Of a stretch of DNA of 64,000 nt, positions 25,985 to 36,015 are shown piece after piece. A program made the position numbers and the translations under genes. Source of the stretch: Frigoribacterium sp. PhB24 (GTDB lineage Bacteria > Actinomycetota > Actinomycetes > Actinomycetales > Microbacteriaceae); assembly GCF_003755185.1 (NCBI RefSeq), contig NZ_RKIC01000015.1:34957-98956 (forward strand). Direction: 5' to 3'. The notes under the pieces are model-generated. The model saw nothing but the letters and a program-made list of their open reading frames with translations, had not been told where the DNA came from and made no database searches. Within the stretch, counting starts at the first letter, position 1, and each line of letters starts with the position of its first letter.

Positions 25985-26490
25985 ACGGTCGGCGTCGACG
26001 ACGTCGACGGGGACGTGGGCGAGAGGACGTCGACGAGCTCGGCGCGCTTCGGGAAGACCCACTTGTTCATGGCCCAGTAGCGGAAGACCATGGCGAGCAT
26101 GGTGCCGATGATCGGCCCGCTGACGAAGTCGGCGATCTCTTGCGTGGCGCGCGAGACGTTGGGCACCTCGAGGCCGAGACCGTAACGGGACAGATAGGCG
26201 GGTGCCGAGTTGATGGCGACGCCGACGATGCTGACGATCACGAAGAGCAGCATCTCGTGGGCGGTGTGACGCTCACCTCGGTCGTCGAACGACCACTTCT
26301 TGTTCATCCAGTAGGAGAAGACCGTCGCGACGATGATGCCCAGCGCGAGGGCGGTGACGGGGTGCTGGGGGATGACGAACAGCTTGAGCCCGTAGTTGAT
26401 CACCATGGTGATCACGAAGCCGATGCCCCCGACGACGAGGAACCTCGCCGCGGAGGGATGCTCTCTCACGAGCTTGATGACTGCATGCAC
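25981..26490 (-). CDS. GtrA-like membrane protein
   Basis: 169 residues with four predicted helices. FLVVGGIGFVITMVINYGL and NKKWSFDD are hallmarks of GtrA, a family proposed to flip undecaprenyl-linked sugars for wall or surface glycan decoration. A second NKWVF near the end repeats the pattern. The start GTG at 26490 follows TATCGT (26497-26502, minus) by 6 nt, so it looks leaderless. It lies tail to tail with TetR and divergent from the LAxTG wall protein, which could be a glycosylation target; that link is inference. Confidence 0.85.
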   Translation of the reverse strand: MHAVIKLVREHPSAARFLVVGGIGFVITMVINYGLKLFVIPQHPVTALALGIIVATVFSYWMNKKWSFDDRGERHTAHEMLLFVIVSIVGVAINSAPAYLSRYGLGLEVPNVSRATQEIADFVSGPIIGTMLAMVFRYWAMNKWVFPKRAELVDVLSPTSPSTSSTPTV

Positions 26491-26775
26491 TGCATCACGA
26501 TAGCCGGATGCGCCCGGAAACGGCTGACAGGGGCCGATTCGCGTGTCATGACGCGCCTCGGGGAGGAGACGGGCCGTGCGGTCCCTGTCGGAAGGACGAG
26601 GTGGTCTCACCCCCCGGGATGACCTTCGGTCACGGACCGGTCACGGCGTGAGGAATCGTCGTGACTCGTCGCTAGCGTCGTGCTCGTCGGACCGGATCGC
26701 CGGGACGACGACCGGTCGCCCCGGGGTGGGTCAGGGCGACCGGTCCACCCGGACTCACTGAAGAGGACAGCACTC

Positions 26776-27951
26776 ATGAAGAAGACCGTGTCGACCGTCA
26801 CCGCGCTGTCGACGGCCATCGTCATCGCCCTGGGGGGAATCGCGCTCGGCGGACAGGCCGCGTCCGCGGCACCGGCCCCGGCACCGGCACCGGCACCGCT
26901 CGATCCTGCGGCGTCAGCGCCTCCGTCCGACGTCGGACCCGCGGTCGAGGGGATGGCGGAGCAGGCGATCGTCGTCGACGCGCCGGTGCCGACTGCCCCG
27001 ACCGAGGACGACGCGACGGAACCGACGGAACCGACGGGACCGACGGGACCGACCACGGTCGTCCCTCCCGTGCCCCAGGAGGTCGTCACCCGGGCGGCGA
27101 CGTTCTCCGTGGCGAGCCCCGTGGAGGGGGCCGTCTACCCGACCCTGGGCTACCCGCTGTCGATCGCCACGACCGAGGCGTCGTTCTCGTACGAGGTCTT
27201 CGATTCGGTCGGCCGGTCGGTCCAAAGGGAATCGGGTGTGCCGGGTCCCCGTGCCACCCGGCCCGTGCACCTGTCGGACGACGCGCCCGCCGAGCAGTCG
27301 GTGACCGTGGTCGTGACGAGTGCGGACGGGGTCGTCCTCGGCTCGGAGACGCGGTCGTTCTTGGTGGAGGTGCCGACCTCGCCCGCCGTCACCATCAGCT
27401 CGCCCCGTCAGGGCGAGGTCCTACGGACTCCGTCGACGACGTGGGCTGGTAGCGGCTCGTTCGTCCTCGAGGGCACCGGGGTCGCCGGCTCATGGCTGCA
27501 CTACTCGTACGAGGCGCTGTCCGGGCAGGCCGGATGGGGCAGCGACTACGACGCACCCGTCGTCCCCTCGGACGGCACCTGGGCGATCGATGACGGGCTG
27601 CCCTACGGGTCGTGGCGGGCCACGGTGCGGCAGTACGTCGGGGTCGGAGATCCGGCGTCCGGGGGCATGCCGCAGCCGGCACTGAGCCGCCTGTCGGCAC
27701 CCGTGACCGTCGACTTCACGCTGGCGCCGCCCGTGTCCGGGGCCGCTCCGGACGCACCCGCGGTCGTGCCCGTCGCGGCGCGGACGGCGGTGCCGACCGC
27801 CGTCCGCATCGTCCCCGTCGCGCAGCGTGCCGCCCTCGCCTCGACGGGCTCGTCCGAGTCGACGCCGTGGACGGGCCTCGTCGGCATGGTGCTGGTGGGT
27901 GTCGGGGCGGTGACCGTCCTGCTCGCCCGGCCCCGCGCCTCCCGGGGCTGA
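26776..27951 (+). CDS. LAxTG cell-wall-anchored protein
   Basis: 391 residues. Signal peptide MKKTVSTVTALST..., cleaved near QAASAA, then repeated AP pairs and a Pro/Thr linker with TEPTEPTGPTGP. The central region has two beta-sandwich-like modules (SVASPVEGAVYP... and TISSPRQGEVLR...), resembling Ig-like adhesion modules. The C-terminus has LASTG at about 358, a hydrophobic helix and a basic RPRASRG tail: a class E sortase signal. The housekeeping sortase for LAxTG must lie elsewhere, since the sortase in this window pairs with a different signal. Binding target unknown. Confidence 0.85.
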   Translation: MKKTVSTVTALSTAIVIALGGIALGGQAASAAPAPAPAPAPLDPAASAPPSDVGPAVEGMAEQAIVVDAPVPTAPTEDDATEPTEPTGPTGPTTVVPPVPQEVVTRAATFSVASPVEGAVYPTLGYPLSIATTEASFSYEVFDSVGRSVQRESGVPGPRATRPVHLSDDAPAEQSVTVVVTSADGVVLGSETRSFLVEVPTSPAVTISSPRQGEVLRTPSTTWAGSGSFVLEGTGVAGSWLHYSYEALSGQAGWGSDYDAPVVPSDGTWAIDDGLPYGSWRATVRQYVGVGDPASGGMPQPALSRLSAPVTVDFTLAPPVSGAAPDAPAVVPVAARTAVPTAVRIVPVAQRAALASTGSSESTPWTGLVGMVLVGVGAVTVLLARPRASRG

Positions 27952-27969
27952 CGCCTCGACGGTCGGTCG

Positions 27970-28950
27970 TCAGCGACGAGCCGGGTCGGACGCCTCCCGA
28001 GGCGTCAGGCTCGGCTCGTCGGGCGTCGAGAGGGTGAGCACCGCTTCCTCCACGGCGTCGTGGTCCTCGAGCTGACGTTCGACGCGGCGCAAGGCGACCG
28101 CCACGTGCTCCTCGCTGTCGTCGCCCGTCATGTCGACGGCGGCGACCAGGTAGAGACGGCCCGGGCCGACGAACTCGGTGTGCAGGTAGGTGACCCGCTC
28201 GATCTCGGGCCGGGCGAGCAGACGCTCGAGCACGGTCGACTCGAGCTCGTCCGACGGGCTCTCGCCGACGAGGAACCGCCGGTTGCGGTCGATCAGTACC
28301 AGGGCCACCACGCCGAGCAGCACGCCGACCGCGATCGAGCCGATCGCGTCGAAGACGGCCGACCCGGTGACCTGGTGCAGGAAGATGCCGAGGAACGCGA
28401 TCAGCAGCCCGATCAGGGCCGCCGCGTCCTCGGCGAAGACCGCCCGCAACGTCGAGTTCGAGCTGCGCAGCACGTGCCGCAGGGTCGGAACCTGCCGCTC
28501 GGCCGCCGAGCCGCGCGCCTGCCGGAAGGCCTGCAGGAACGACGTGCCCTCGAGCACGAAGGCGATCGCGAGCACGACGTAGTTGATGAGGTAGTTCTCC
28601 GCCTCCTCCTCGGCGCTCAGCTGCGAGATGCCGTGCTGGATCGAGACGACCGCCCCCACGGTGAACAGACCGAAGGCCGCGAACATCGACCAGACGTAGG
28701 TCTCCTTGCCGTAGCCGAGCGGGTGGGCGTCGTCCCGTCGCTTGACGCCGCGTTTGTCGGCGATGAAGAGGAAGACCTCGTTGCCCGTGTCCGCCCACGA
28801 GTGCGCGGACTCCGCGACCATCGAGGCCGAGCCCGTCAGGAAGGCGGCCACCGTCTTGGCGACGGCGATCAACAGGTTGGCGAGGAACGCCACGATGACG
28901 GTGACCGTGCTCTCGGGCTTCGCCGGTGGGTCGGACGGGGTGGAGGACAT
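27970..28950 (-). CDS. Cation diffusion facilitator (CDF) family metal exporter
   Basis: 326 residues. Metal/proton antiporter moving Zn2+, Fe2+, Mn2+ or similar out of the cytoplasm. The helix 2 site reads [10 protein letters not shown] and the helix 5 site [10 protein letters not shown], which supply the four metal ligands; the C-terminal cytoplasmic domain has HTEFVGPG and is the usual dimerising fold. The specific metal cannot be told from the sequence. Converges with the LAxTG gene and is divergent from the ileS T-box leader. Confidence 0.9.
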   Translation of the reverse strand: MSSTPSDPPAKPESTVTVIVAFLANLLIAVAKTVAAFLTGSASMVAESAHSWADTGNEVFLFIADKRGVKRRDDAHPLGYGKETYVWSMFAAFGLFTVGAVVSIQHGISQLSAEEEAENYLINYVVLAIAFVLEGTSFLQAFRQARGSAAERQVPTLRHVLRSSNSTLRAVFAEDAAALIGLLIAFLGIFLHQVTGSAVFDAIGSIAVGVLLGVVALVLIDRNRRFLVGESPSDELESTVLERLLARPEIERVTYLHTEFVGPGRLYLVAAVDMTGDDSEEHVAVALRRVERQLEDHDAVEEAVLTLSTPDEPSLTPREASDPARR

Positions 28951-29001
28951 GGCCTCGATCCTGCTCCTCGGGACGACCTCGCGCCTCCTCGGCTCTGACG
29001 G

Positions 29002-29007
29002 TAGGAT
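29002..29007 (+). promoter_or_regulatory. -10 box of the ileS operon
   Basis: TAGGAT 22 bp before the T-box specifier triplet. A transcript starting near 29014 would contain the whole riboswitch. No good -35 sequence is seen. Confidence 0.5.
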
Positions 29008-29013
29008 CGACAA

Positions 29014-29276
29014 CGCATCGATCCGGCCATCACCGGGGAGCACCCGGAAGAAAGCGACCCGCGGGCCCAGGCCCGATGGTCGTCGGTAGAACCGGGCGGG
29101 GCAGGCCCGTCACAGCCGCAGCAGAGCGGTCGCGGTCACCGTCCGAGAGGGCGAGGGCGGCGGCAAGCGGGGTGGTACCGCGCCACCCGGGTCAGGCACC
29201 CGGACGGCGTCCTCGTGGTCAGAAGGTCCCTCGGCCAGTGCAGCGGGGGCGACCCACCGCACGACCTGGAGAACCG
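29014..29276 (+). promoter_or_regulatory. ileS T-box riboswitch, ultrashort stem I type
   Basis: Hairpin CCGG-CCATCA-CCGG (29023-29036) presents the isoleucine specifier ATC at 29029-29031 in a minimal stem I. The T-box element GCGGGGTGGTACCGCG at 29167-29182 pairs with uncharged tRNA ends. GCC-rich arms near 29183-29260 can hide or free the ileS ribosome binding site (GGAG near 29267). Actinobacterial ileS T-boxes of this form act on translation start; that mode is inferred here from the layout. It senses uncharged tRNA-Ile. Confidence 0.92.
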
Positions 29277-32200
29277 ATGACCTACCCCAAGGGTTCCGAC
29301 GCCACCGGCGTCCCCGCCTCGCCGCGATTCCCCGAGATCGAGACCGGCGTCCTCGCCTTCTGGAAGCGCGACGACACCTTCGCCGAGTCGATCCGGGCAC
29401 GCGAGGGCTGCGACGAGTGGGTCTTCTACGACGGCCCGCCGTTCGCCAACGGCCTGCCGCACTACGGCCACCTGCTGACCGGCTACGCGAAGGACGTGTT
29501 CCCGCGGTACCAGACCATGCGCGGCAAGCAGGTGCACCGACGCTTCGGCTGGGACACCCACGGTCTGCCCGCCGAGCTCGAGGCCATGCGCCAGCTCGGC
29601 CTGACCGAGAAGCACGAGATCGACGACATGGGCATCGACGTCTTCAACGCCGCCGCCCGACGGTCGGTGCTGCAGTACACCGACGAGTGGCAGCGATACG
29701 TCACCCGCCAGGCACGTTGGGTCGACTTCGACCACGACTACAAGACCCTCGACGTCGACTACATGGAGAGCGTCGTCTGGGCCTTCAAGCAGCTGCACGA
29801 GAAGGGCCTCGCCTACGAGGGCTTCCGCGTGCTGCCCTACTGCTGGCACGACCAGACCCCCCTGTCGAACCACGAGCTGCGCATGGACGACGACGTCTAC
29901 AAGAACCGTCAGGACCAGACGGTCACCGTCGCCTTCCCGCTCGTCGGCGCCAAGGCCGAGGCGATCGGCCTGACGGGCGTGGAGGCCCTGGCCTGGACGA
30001 CCACCCCGTGGACCCTCCCGACCAACATGGCTCTCGCCGTGGGCCCGGGCATCGAGTACGTGGCCGTGCCCCACGCGCTGCTGCCCGGTGAGCGGACCGG
30101 CGACCAAGAGCTGCTGACCGGCAGCGTGTTCCTGCTCGCCGCCGACACGCTCGGCGCCTACGCCCGCGACCTCGGCTACGAGTCCGCCGAGGCCGCCGAG
30201 GCCGCCGTCACCGCGACCTTCACCGGTGCCGAGCTCGAGGGCGTCGAGTACGACCGCATCTGGGACGTCTACGCCGACACCGAGGCCTGGGGCACCGAGA
30301 ACGCCTGGCGCCTCCTGGTCGCCGACTACGTCGCGACGGGCGAGGGGACCGGCATCGTGCACCAGGCCCCGGCCTACGGCGAGGACGACCAGCTGGTCTG
30401 CGCCGCCGCCGGCATCCCGGTGATCGTCAGCGTCGACGACGGCGGACGCTTCCTGCCGATGTTCGACGAGTTGGGCGTGGCCGGCCTGCAGGTCTTCGAC
30501 GCCAACAAGCCGCTCGTGCAGCGCCTGCGCGCCGACGGCCGTCTGGTGCGCCTCGCCAGCTACGAGCACAGCTACCCGCACTGCTGGCGCTGCCGCAACC
30601 CCCTCATCTACAAGGCTGTGTCGAGCTGGTTCGTGCGCGTCACCGAGTTCCGCGACCGCATGGGCGAGCTGAACCAGCAGATCACCTGGGTTCCCGACAA
30701 CGTCAAGGACGGGCAGTTCGGCAAGTGGGTGGGCAACGCCCGCGACTGGTCGATCTCGCGCAACCGCTACTGGGGTTCGCCGATCCCGGTGTGGAAGAGC
30801 GACGACCCCGCCTACCCCCGCGTCGACGTCTACGGCTCCCTGGCCGAGATGGAGGCCGACTTCGGCCGTCTGCCGCTGAACGCCGACGGCGAACCCGACC
30901 TGCACCGGCCCTACATCGACGAGCTCACCCGCCCGAACCCCGACGACCCGACCGGTCAGAGCACGATGCGCCGCATCGAGGACGTCCTCGACGTGTGGTT
31001 CGACAGCGGGTCGATGCCCTTCGCCCAGGTGCACTACCCGTTCGAGAACCAGCAGTGGTTCGACGAGCACAGCCCCGCCGACTTCATCGTCGAGTACATC
31101 GGTCAGACCCGCGGCTGGTTCTACACGCTCCACACGCTGTCCACCGCCCTGTTCGACCGGCCGGCCTTCTCGAACGTCGTCAGCCACGGCATCGTGCTCG
31201 GCTCCGACGGCCAGAAGATGTCGAAGAGCCTGCGCAACTACCCCGACGTCAGCGAGGTCTTCGACCGCGACGGCGCCGACGCCATGCGTTGGTTCCTCAT
31301 GTCGAGCTCGGTGATCCGCGGCGGCAACCTCGTCGTCACCGAAGAGGGCATCCGCGAGGGCGTGCGACAGTTCCTGTTGCCGCTCTGGAGCACCTGGTAC
31401 TTCTTCTCGCTCTATGCCAACGCGGCACCAGGAGGCGCGGGTCGGCACGCGGCCGCCGGGTACGACGCGCAGTGGCGGACCGACTCGAGCGACGTCCTCG
31501 ACCGCTACCTGCTCGCGAAGACGCGCCTCCTGGTCACCGACGTGGCGGCGGCCCTCGACGCCCTCGACACGCCGCTCGCCACCGCGACGCTGCGCGACTT
31601 CGCCGACGTGTTGACCAACTGGTACGTCCGTCGCTCGCGCGACCGGTTCTGGTCGGGCGACGACGTCGACGCCTTCGACACGCTCTACACGGTGCTCGAG
31701 ACCCTCACCCGGGTCGCGGCGCCGCTCGCCCCGCTCGTCGCGGACGAGATCTACAAGGGCCTCACCGGCGGGCGCTCGGTGCACCTGACCGACTGGCCCG
31801 ACGCCTCGGCCTTCCCGGCCGACGACGCCCTCGTGGACGCGATGGACGCCGTGCGTGCGGTCGCGTCGAGCGGTCTCGCGTTGCGCAAGGCGCAGGGGCT
31901 GCGCGTCCGCCTGCCGCTGGCCCGTCTGACGGTCGTCACGCCCGACCCCGAGGGACTCGAGGCGTTCGCCGACATCGTGCGCGACGAGCTCAACGTCAAG
32001 CAGGTCGTCGTGACCCGCCTGACGGAAGAGAGCCTCGGCGAGTACGGCGTCACCCGCAAGCTCACCGTGAACGCCCGGGCCGCCGGTCCGCGCATCGGCA
32101 AACAGGTGCAGCAGGTCATCCCCGCGGCGAAGAAGGGCGACTGGCAGCCCGCGGGCGAGAACGTCGTCGTCGGCGGCGTCGAGCTGCTGCCGGGCGAGTT

Positions 32201-32570
32201 CACCCTCGAGCTGGCCGTCGCCGACGCGTCGAGCGCCCTCGCCTTCGTCGGGGACGGCGGCTTCGTGCTGCTCGACACCGCGACCACGCCCGAGCTCGAG
32301 GCCGAGGGCCTGGCCCGTGACGTCGTGCGCGCCGTCCAGCAGGCCCGCAAGGTCGCCGACCTCGATGTGTCCGACCGCATCACCACCACGCTCACGACCG
32401 ATGCCGCCGCGGCCGCCGCCGTCGAGGCCCACCGCGAGCTGATCTCCCGAGAGACCTTGACCACCGAGCTGCTCGTCGACGTCCACGAGGGCGTCGGCGA
32501 CAGGCCCGAGAAGACCGTCGTCGGATCGGGCCCCGGCTCGGCCGTCGTCGTGGAGGTGCGACGCGCATGA
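29277..32570 (+). CDS. ileS: Isoleucyl-tRNA synthetase
   Basis: Class Ia synthetase (EC 6.1.1.5), 1097 residues, the long eukaryotic-like form common in actinobacteria. The HIGH-type motif PHYGH is at 61-65, the editing domain covers roughly 200-400, and KMSKS is near 647. It is controlled by the T-box immediately upstream. The ATG at 29277 follows CTGGAG by about 7 nt; upstream in-frame codons belong to the leader. It overlaps folC by 4 bp (ATGA). Confidence 0.97.
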   Translation: MTYPKGSDATGVPASPRFPEIETGVLAFWKRDDTFAESIRAREGCDEWVFYDGPPFANGLPHYGHLLTGYAKDVFPRYQTMRGKQVHRRFGWDTHGLPAELEAMRQLGLTEKHEIDDMGIDVFNAAARRSVLQYTDEWQRYVTRQARWVDFDHDYKTLDVDYMESVVWAFKQLHEKGLAYEGFRVLPYCWHDQTPLSNHELRMDDDVYKNRQDQTVTVAFPLVGAKAEAIGLTGVEALAWTTTPWTLPTNMALAVGPGIEYVAVPHALLPGERTGDQELLTGSVFLLAADTLGAYARDLGYESAEAAEAAVTATFTGAELEGVEYDRIWDVYADTEAWGTENAWRLLVADYVATGEGTGIVHQAPAYGEDDQLVCAAAGIPVIVSVDDGGRFLPMFDELGVAGLQVFDANKPLVQRLRADGRLVRLASYEHSYPHCWRCRNPLIYKAVSSWFVRVTEFRDRMGELNQQITWVPDNVKDGQFGKWVGNARDWSISRNRYWGSPIPVWKSDDPAYPRVDVYGSLAEMEADFGRLPLNADGEPDLHRPYIDELTRPNPDDPTGQSTMRRIEDVLDVWFDSGSMPFAQVHYPFENQQWFDEHSPADFIVEYIGQTRGWFYTLHTLSTALFDRPAFSNVVSHGIVLGSDGQKMSKSLRNYPDVSEVFDRDGADAMRWFLMSSSVIRGGNLVVTEEGIREGVRQFLLPLWSTWYFFSLYANAAPGGAGRHAAAGYDAQWRTDSSDVLDRYLLAKTRLLVTDVAAALDALDTPLATATLRDFADVLTNWYVRRSRDRFWSGDDVDAFDTLYTVLETLTRVAAPLAPLVADEIYKGLTGGRSVHLTDWPDASAFPADDALVDAMDAVRAVASSGLALRKAQGLRVRLPLARLTVVTPDPEGLEAFADIVRDELNVKQVVVTRLTEESLGEYGVTRKLTVNARAAGPRIGKQVQQVIPAAKKGDWQPAGENVVVGGVELLPGEFTLELAVADASSALAFVGDGGFVLLDTATTPELEAEGLARDVVRAVQQARKVADLDVSDRITTTLTTDAAAAAAVEAHRELISRETLTTELLVDVHEGVGDRPEKTVVGSGPGSAVVVEVRRA

Positions 32571-33973
32571 CGCCGAAGAAGAACGACCGAACGGGCGAGG
32601 GTTCCGACGACCGCGGAGGTGAGTTCGCGGCCGCCGCCCAGCGCGTCTACGACGAGCTGCTCGCGCGCATCGGCGAACAGGCCCCGCAGCCCCGGCTCGA
32701 GCCCACGCGACGTGCCGTCGAGCTGCTCGGGGACCCGCAGCGGGCCTACCCGGTGATCCACCTCACCGGTACCAACGGCAAGACGTCGACCAGTCGCATG
32801 ATCGAGAGCATCCTGCGGGCGCACGGCCTGCGTACCGGGCTCATGACGAGCCCGCACCTCGTGCGCCTCAACGAGCGCATCGTCGTCGACGGCGAACCGA
32901 TCAGCGACGAGCGACTGGTCGCGAACTGGGACGACATCCAGCCCTACCTCACCATGATCGACACCGACCTCGAGGCCTCGGGCGAGCCTGCCCTGACCTT
33001 CTTCGAGGCTCTGACGGTGCTCGCGTTCGCCTGCTTCGCGGACGCGCCGGCCGACGTGGTCGTGCTCGAGGTCGGCATGGGAGGCGAGTGGGACAGCACG
33101 AACGTCGCGGACGGCCAGGTCGCGGTCTTCACCCCGATCGCCCTCGACCACCAGAACCGGCTCGGCTCGACCGTGGCCGAGATCGCCCGCACCAAGGCCG
33201 GCATCGTCAAGCCCACGGCGGCCGTCGTCTCGGCATCGCAGACCCCCGAGGCCCTGGCCGAACTCGAACGGGCCGTCGAGCTGAGCGAAGGCTCGCTCGC
33301 GGTCGAGGGCACCGCCTTCGGCGTGGAGTCGACCACCGTCGCCGTCGGCGGCCAGGTCGTGACGATCCGCGGGCTCGCGGGCCGCTACGACGACCTGCTG
33401 CTGCCCCAGTTCGGCGACCACCAGGCCCAGAACGCGGCCGTGGCGGTCGCCGCGGTCGAGTCCTTCCTGGGAGGTGGGTCGCAGCCACTCGACCACGAGG
33501 TGCTCGCCGAGGGCCTGGCGAGCGCGACCTCGCCCGGTCGCCTGCAGATCGTGGCCAACGAGCCGACGATCCTGGTCGACGCCGCGCACAACCCGCACGG
33601 CGCCCGCGCCCTCGCCAAGGCGCTCGACGACTACTTCCAGTTCGGCGGCGTCGTCGCCGTGCTCAGCGTGCTGGCCGACAAGGACGCGGCGGGCATCGTC
33701 CGCGCCCTGGCCCCCACGGTCACCCAGTTCGTCGTGACCAGCTCCCAGTCCGACCGCGCCATCGACGCCGACGAGCTCGCGGCCATCGCGGTGGGCGTCG
33801 TCGGTGCCGACCGCGTCGTCGTCGAGACCGATCTCGTCGCGGCCCTGCGCACGGCCCGCGACCTGGCCGACGAGGTCGAGGGCGACGAGCCCGGCGGCGT
33901 CGTGGTCACGGGCTCCATCACGCTGGTCGGCGACGTCATCGCCCTCTCGCAGCAGCCCGAGGGGCTCTCGTGA
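32567..33973 (+). CDS. folC: Dihydrofolate synthase / folylpolyglutamate synthase
   Basis: 468-residue Mur-ligase-family enzyme (EC 6.3.2.12 / 6.3.2.17) that adds glutamate to folates. The ATP loop [13 protein letters not shown] is near residue 65; the folate-binding [12 protein letters not shown] and the C-terminal Mur domain motif [10 protein letters not shown] are present. Both start and stop overlap neighbours (ATGA with ileS, GTGA with DUF4233), so translation is coupled along the ileS operon and probably shares T-box control. Confidence 0.95.
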   Translation: MTPKKNDRTGEGSDDRGGEFAAAAQRVYDELLARIGEQAPQPRLEPTRRAVELLGDPQRAYPVIHLTGTNGKTSTSRMIESILRAHGLRTGLMTSPHLVRLNERIVVDGEPISDERLVANWDDIQPYLTMIDTDLEASGEPALTFFEALTVLAFACFADAPADVVVLEVGMGGEWDSTNVADGQVAVFTPIALDHQNRLGSTVAEIARTKAGIVKPTAAVVSASQTPEALAELERAVELSEGSLAVEGTAFGVESTTVAVGGQVVTIRGLAGRYDDLLLPQFGDHQAQNAAVAVAAVESFLGGGSQPLDHEVLAEGLASATSPGRLQIVANEPTILVDAAHNPHGARALAKALDDYFQFGGVVAVLSVLADKDAAGIVRALAPTVTQFVVTSSQSDRAIDADELAAIAVGVVGADRVVVETDLVAALRTARDLADEVEGDEPGGVVVTGSITLVGDVIALSQQPEGLS

Positions 33974-34386
33974 CCGCGGCCGCGCCTCCGTCCGGACCGG
34001 CCGGACGGGCCCCTCGGGCCCGTCGTCGTCGCGGCGCGGCGGAGAGCCTCCTCTCGATCGTCCTCGTGCTCGAGGCCATGACGCTGTTCTTCGTCACCCT
34101 CGTCGTCTTCGGGCGGCAGCTGCTGCCCGCGGGAGTCGCCTGGGGCGGCGGCCTCGGCGCGATCGTGCTGACGCTGCTGATCTCGCAGACCCTGCGCTGG
34201 CGGTGGGGCGTGGCCCTCGGCTGGCTCGTCCAGCTCGGCCTGGTGGCATGCGGCTTCCTCGACCCGGTCATGTTCGTCGTGGCCGCGCTGTTCGTCGCCA
34301 TCTGGACCTACTGCCTCGTCAAGGGCACGCAGCTCGACCGTATGAACGCCGCACGCTCGCGCGACGTCCCGCGCGACGCCGCCTGA
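33970..34386 (+). CDS. DUF4233 small integral membrane protein
   Basis: 138 residues with an Arg-rich N-terminus and four hydrophobic helices (SIVLVLEAMTLFF, IVLTLLISQTL, LVQLGLVACGF, FVVAALFVAIWTYC). The folC-DUF4233-ndk order is characteristic of actinobacteria and the family function is unknown. GTG start within the folC stop (GTGA). Confidence 0.85.
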   Translation: MTAAAPPSGPAGRAPRARRRRGAAESLLSIVLVLEAMTLFFVTLVVFGRQLLPAGVAWGGGLGAIVLTLLISQTLRWRWGVALGWLVQLGLVACGFLDPVMFVVAALFVAIWTYCLVKGTQLDRMNAARSRDVPRDAA

Positions 34387-34456
34387 GCCGAGCACCCTCC
34401 ATCCGTTCGTCGGGCCTCCGCCCGTGAGCCACCCACCACCCACCGAAAGAGGAGCA

Positions 34457-34873
34457 ATGTCCGATCTCGAAGAAACCCTCGTCCTCGTCAAGCCCGACGG
34501 CGTCGCCCGCGGCCTGACCGGCGAGATCCTGCGCCGCATCGAGGCCAAGGGGTACTCGCTCGTCGACGTCCGCCTCGTCCAGGCCGACCGCGACCTGCTC
34601 GCGAAGCACTACGAGGAGCACGTGGGCAAGCCCTTCTACGAACCCCTCGTCGAGTTCATGCAGAGCGGCCCGACCGTGGCCCTCCGCATCGCGGGCGACG
34701 CCGTCATCACGGGCTTCCGCTCGCTGGCCGGCACGACCGACCCGACGACCGCCGCGCCCGGCACGATCCGGGGCGACCTCGGTCGCGACTGGGGGCTCAA
34801 GGTGCAGCAGAACCTGGTGCACGGCAGCGACAGCCCCGAGAGCGCCGCGCGCGAGCTGGCCCTCTGGTTCTGA
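34457..34873 (+). CDS. ndk: Nucleoside diphosphate kinase
   Basis: 138 residues (EC 2.7.4.6), balancing nucleoside triphosphates through a phospho-histidine. Active-site His122 is in NLVHGSDSPESA and the nucleotide-binding KPDGVARGL is at residues 12-20. AAGAGGAG just before the ATG is a strong ribosome binding site. It is the last gene of the ileS run, 70 nt after DUF4233, and is followed by a very long terminator stem. Confidence 0.97.
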   Translation: MSDLEETLVLVKPDGVARGLTGEILRRIEAKGYSLVDVRLVQADRDLLAKHYEEHVGKPFYEPLVEFMQSGPTVALRIAGDAVITGFRSLAGTTDPTTAAPGTIRGDLGRDWGLKVQQNLVHGSDSPESAARELALWF

Positions 34874-34900
34874 GCCACCGACCGGCGTGACGCCGGAGTG

Positions 34901-34949
34901 CGACCGAGCCCGCGCCTCCTGATCGACTCAGGAGGCGCGGGCTCGGTCG
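34901..34949 (+). terminator. Long perfect hairpin after ndk built from two copies of the dispersed motif
   Basis: Arms of 22 bp (34901-34922 and 34928-34949) with a 5-nt loop. Each arm contains the GGAGGCGCGGG motif, once in each orientation. It ends the ileS-ndk run and may also serve the convergent DsbA-like gene. A smaller CCGGCG-TGA-CGCCGG hairpin precedes it. Confidence 0.8.
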
Positions 34950-34967
34950 CGTCGACGGGTCGCGTCG

Positions 34968-35891
34968 TCAGGGGGTCGGCGTCGCCGTCGAGCCCTCGGG
35001 CTCGCCCGTGCCGGCGTCGCCCGTCGGAGCGCCGTTCTGCACCTCGGCGACGAACTGCGCGAAGGCGCTCGCGTCGGTCAGCGAGCCCTGGTACTGCTGG
35101 CCGTTGACCAGGACGAGCGGGGTGCTGCCGAGCTTGTCGAGCGCCGAGTTCGGGATCGGGTCGTTCAGTGCCCGCTGGGTGGCCGAGGCGACCCAGTCCT
35201 CGAAGTCGCCACCCTTGATGCACGAGGGGATCTGATCGTCGGTCGCCCCGGCGCCCTGCACCAGCGTGACGAGCTCGTCGTTCGTCAGGCCCCGGGTGTT
35301 CTCCTCGGGCTGTTGTGCGAAGAGGGCCGTGTTGACGTCGAGGGCCTTGTCGGGCTCGTGGTTCGCGACACAGGCGAAGGCGTTGGCGGCCCGGGTCGAG
35401 TACCGGCTGCCCTGCGAGGCGTTGTCGAGGAACCCGATGGGATGCAGTGCCAGGGTGGCGGCACCACTCGAGACGGCCTCGGTGAGCTGCTGGGCGTTCG
35501 TCGTGTCGAACTGGCCGCAGAACGGGCACATGTAGTCGAGGTAGACCACGATCGACGGCACGGCGCCCGAGGCGCTCGGGGCCGGGGTCGGGGTCGCGTC
35601 GGCGGCGAGGGCACCGCTCGGGACAGGGGTGACCGCCCCGTTCGAGCCCTCGAGCACCAGGCCGTCGCTGGCCATGTTCGCCGGGCCGGGCCCGGCCGGT
35701 CTGATCGACTGCGTGATGACGAGCGCGACGACCGCGAGGACGGCGACGACGCCGACGACCAGTCCGCCCTGCAGGAGCCACTTGTTGCGGCGTCGCCGTC
35801 GGGCCTCGGCCTCGCGGGTGACGCGTGCCTTCTCGCGGGCCGCCTCGCGGCGCTCTTTCTTGGTGGCGGGGGAGTCGGTGGGTGGAGTCAT
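34968..35891 (-). CDS. Membrane-anchored DsbA-like thioredoxin-fold protein
   Basis: 307 residues. A basic cytoplasmic N-terminus, one helix near 38-60 (LLQGGLVVGVVAVLAVVALVI), then an extracytoplasmic thioredoxin fold with the redox motif CPFC near residue 121. A second disulfide pair is suggested by ACVANHE and SCIKGG. The domain oxidises cysteines of exported proteins (disulfide formation). The VKOR gene just upstream would re-oxidise it. The Thr/Pro/Gly-rich tail is a wall-spanning linker or disordered end. Confidence 0.9.
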   Translation of the reverse strand: MTPPTDSPATKKERREAAREKARVTREAEARRRRRNKWLLQGGLVVGVVAVLAVVALVITQSIRPAGPGPANMASDGLVLEGSNGAVTPVPSGALAADATPTPAPSASGAVPSIVVYLDYMCPFCGQFDTTNAQQLTEAVSSGAATLALHPIGFLDNASQGSRYSTRAANAFACVANHEPDKALDVNTALFAQQPEENTRGLTNDELVTLVQGAGATDDQIPSCIKGGDFEDWVASATQRALNDPIPNSALDKLGSTPLVLVNGQQYQGSLTDASAFAQFVAEVQNGAPTGDAGTGEPEGSTATPTP

Positions 35892-36015
35892 CAGTCCTCG
35901 TCGTGGTCCGGGGGGTCGTCAGGACAGGGTGGCGAGATCGCCCTTGATTCCGCTGGGAGTCGCCTGGGTGCCGTGTCCGTTCGAGGGGGCGCAGGGCGAC
36001 GAGAGGAGGCGCGGG

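Noticed and set aside
29136-32486. Very long minus-strand open frame over ileS
   Set aside because: Antisense shadow of ileS with no recognisable domain. ileS itself has complete motifs and T-box control.
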